Below the pieces are notes generated by a model. It did no database searches, was not told where the DNA came from, and was given only the letters and a program-made list of their open reading frames with translations. From Scytalidium lignicola (taxonomy: Eukaryota; Ascomycota; Leotiomycetes), in contig NCSJ02000525.1 in the NCBI GenBank assembly GCA_002812745.2, forward strand, positions 1 to 20,240: 20,240 bases of DNA, given 5' to 3'. Made by a program: the position numbers and the translations under genes. Every line of letters begins with the position of its first letter. Within the stretch, counting starts at the first letter, position 1. Of the stretch, positions 19,130 through 20,240 are shown piece by piece.

Positions 19130-19751
19130 CGTTGTAGCATGGAACAAGCGAGTAGCAGACGGGTCCGATCAGCATGTCGTAGACTAAAGTGAAGAGAAGC
19201 AGCATGGAACCAATTGCCCAGTCTCGAGCTGGGTGGCCAGCTGGGAGGGAGACGAAGTCGACCATCAACAGCAAGACGCAGAGGACACACAGTCCGTACA
19301 TGTAGATGCTGCGGCGTCTGACGTGAGTGAGAAGCACCCACAACAGAAGGACGTCAATGGTCCCCAGCAGGTACTGCATCATCGTCATGAGGAGAGAATA
19401 GTCGGTACTTAGGCCCGCCTGGTAGACATCGCTCCAGTAGTATGTGAAGTTGGCGCCACAGCAGTTCCGGAAGAAGCCTCAGGAGATGCTGCAAAGGACC
19501 TCATCGATCAGCAACATCGGCAGGTTCTGTGTGAAGAAGTCGACGAAAATGAACAATGTAATGGAGACGAGACCCTCCAGGATCGTTCTGCGATAGTCGT
19601 GCCGGTCCTGGAGGATGTCCGTCAACTGCAGCCCAAAGATCTCACCGACACCAGCGTCGTTGCTGAGCCCCGGTCGCCAGGCTGTGAAAAGGATGTGGGT
19701 GTCATCAGGCTGGAGCGTTCTAAATGCATGTTGGAACTGCGGCAGGGCCAT
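19130..19751 (-). pseudogene. MFS sugar (maltose/alpha-glucoside type) transporter, internally deleted pseudogene
   Basis: On the minus strand, MALPQFQHAFRTL (from 19751) through ILFTAWRPGLSN, VGEIFGLQLTDILQDRHDYRRTIL and FTQNLPMLLIDEVLC to an in-frame stop at 19479 matches the TM2-TM4 part of fungal alpha-glucoside transporters. Directly after that stop the reading continues with GFF, then AGLSTDYSLLMTMMQYLLG and DWAIGSMLLLFTLVYDM-LIGPVCYSLVP, which belong around TM7-TM10. So roughly 160 residues in the middle are missing. The reading is cut after YSLVP near 19130, and nothing upstream of 19751 matches the family start. Glycines of the conserved motifs are Asp, Glu or Arg (GLSNDAGVG, ILQDRHDYRR, HVRRRS), all explained by G-to-A on the coding strand. 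GC content is higher than in the flanks. Confidence 0.8.
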
Positions 19752-20240
19752 GGAGGTCGACCTTTTCTTTGTATGGCTTCCTGTTAATTTGTTAGCTTAT
19801 TATACTCAAAGTTGGCTGGAATGGAAGGGCTGGCTGGAACAGAAAATTAACTGGCAATATTATTGTGGGAGGAGGTGAGTGTTGGTAGAATAGTGGTTAC
19901 GTACACGTGATATTCACGTGCCCTTGTAAGCTAGTCCCGATTAGGTAGTGCTGTAGGAGCTTCGCTCTCCCACCCCTAATCGTGGAACAACCATGGAATA
20001 GCACAACAGTATATTACGTATATTACGTACTGTACTATGTCCTACAGGTGAACCGACAGTGAGAAAAGACAACATAAACAAACGCGAAAAGTAGAATTCG
20101 AGAAATATTTATTCTCATGAACTCCAAATTATAATACTTAAATTTACAAATAATGTACGCCAAAATCCTGCGAACGCGCTGGATTAGGAAATGCTGCTGC
20201 AAAAACCTTATTTTCTGCCAGGCACATTTACTTGTTAATA
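19752..20240. other. Right-edge intergenic sequence with an E-box dyad
   Basis: No gene is visible. CACGTGA-TAT-TCACGTG at 19904-19920 is a perfect dyad of two E-boxes. GGAGCTTCGCTCTCCCACCC starts at 19953 and is hairpin-prone. A short TATTACG/TATATTACG duplication lies at about 20011-20026, inside ACAGTA...TACTGT arms. The last 150 bases are AT-rich without further structure. Confidence 0.4.

Noticed and set aside
1..20240. CRISPR array, rRNA genes, bacterial operon signals
   Set aside because: No regularly spaced identical repeats with unique spacers, no rRNA-like conserved blocks, and genes are split by spliceosomal introns.

Overview
The window looks like nuclear DNA of a filamentous ascomycete (Pezizomycotina). 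The coding genes have short introns of about 49-97 nt with GT..AG ends and CTAAC/CTGAC-like branch points. The gene families are typically fungal: a NACHT NLR with an alpha/beta-hydrolase head, a secreted FAD oxidoreductase of the berberine-bridge type, a maltose-type sugar transporter and a Ty1/copia element. Repeats carry C-to-T/G-to-A decay of the repeat-induced point mutation (RIP) kind. I do not assign a species.

Layout. Bases 1-1684 are very AT-rich and hold, on the minus strand, the broken 5' part of a gene with two C2H2 fingers followed by a tyrosine-recombinase-like R-H...H...Y segment; it runs off the left edge. Bases 1685-6631 are a complete minus-strand copia element with two identical 165-bp LTRs around a polyprotein region ruined by stops and lost active-site residues. 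Bases 6632-7334 are non-coding. Two intact genes follow, transcribed divergently: a three-exon phosphopantothenoylcysteine decarboxylase (minus, 7335-8317, last exon only 112 nt) and a six-exon secreted FAD-linked oxidoreductase (plus, 9347-11348). Between them lies a small unrecognised minus-strand ORF with a 42-bp in-frame repeat.

The right half is mostly relics: the C-terminal part of a fungal dynamin/Mx-like GTPase (about 11980-12690), a nearly complete hydrolase-NACHT NLR (12943-16094) interrupted by a homopolymer frameshift and one in-frame TAG, 1.9 kb without a convincing gene, a SNF2-type helicase C-terminal fragment (17983-18764), and an internally deleted MFS sugar-transporter pseudogene (19130-19751, minus). 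Several small dyads and tandem repeats lie in the spacers.

One technical point affects every gene-breakage call. The window contains five N characters, each beside a short A or T run. In all three cases inside recognisable coding sequence (5136, 12964, 13358), simply omitting the N restores the reading frame. These Ns, and probably the T9 run at 14300-14308, look like homopolymer-length errors. The NLR may therefore be damaged only by the TAG at 15288-15290. No cooperating pathway is evident, except that PPC decarboxylase and the FAD oxidoreductase share an upstream region and that an NLR and a dynamin relic, both classes linked to fungal self/non-self or antiviral responses, sit side by side.
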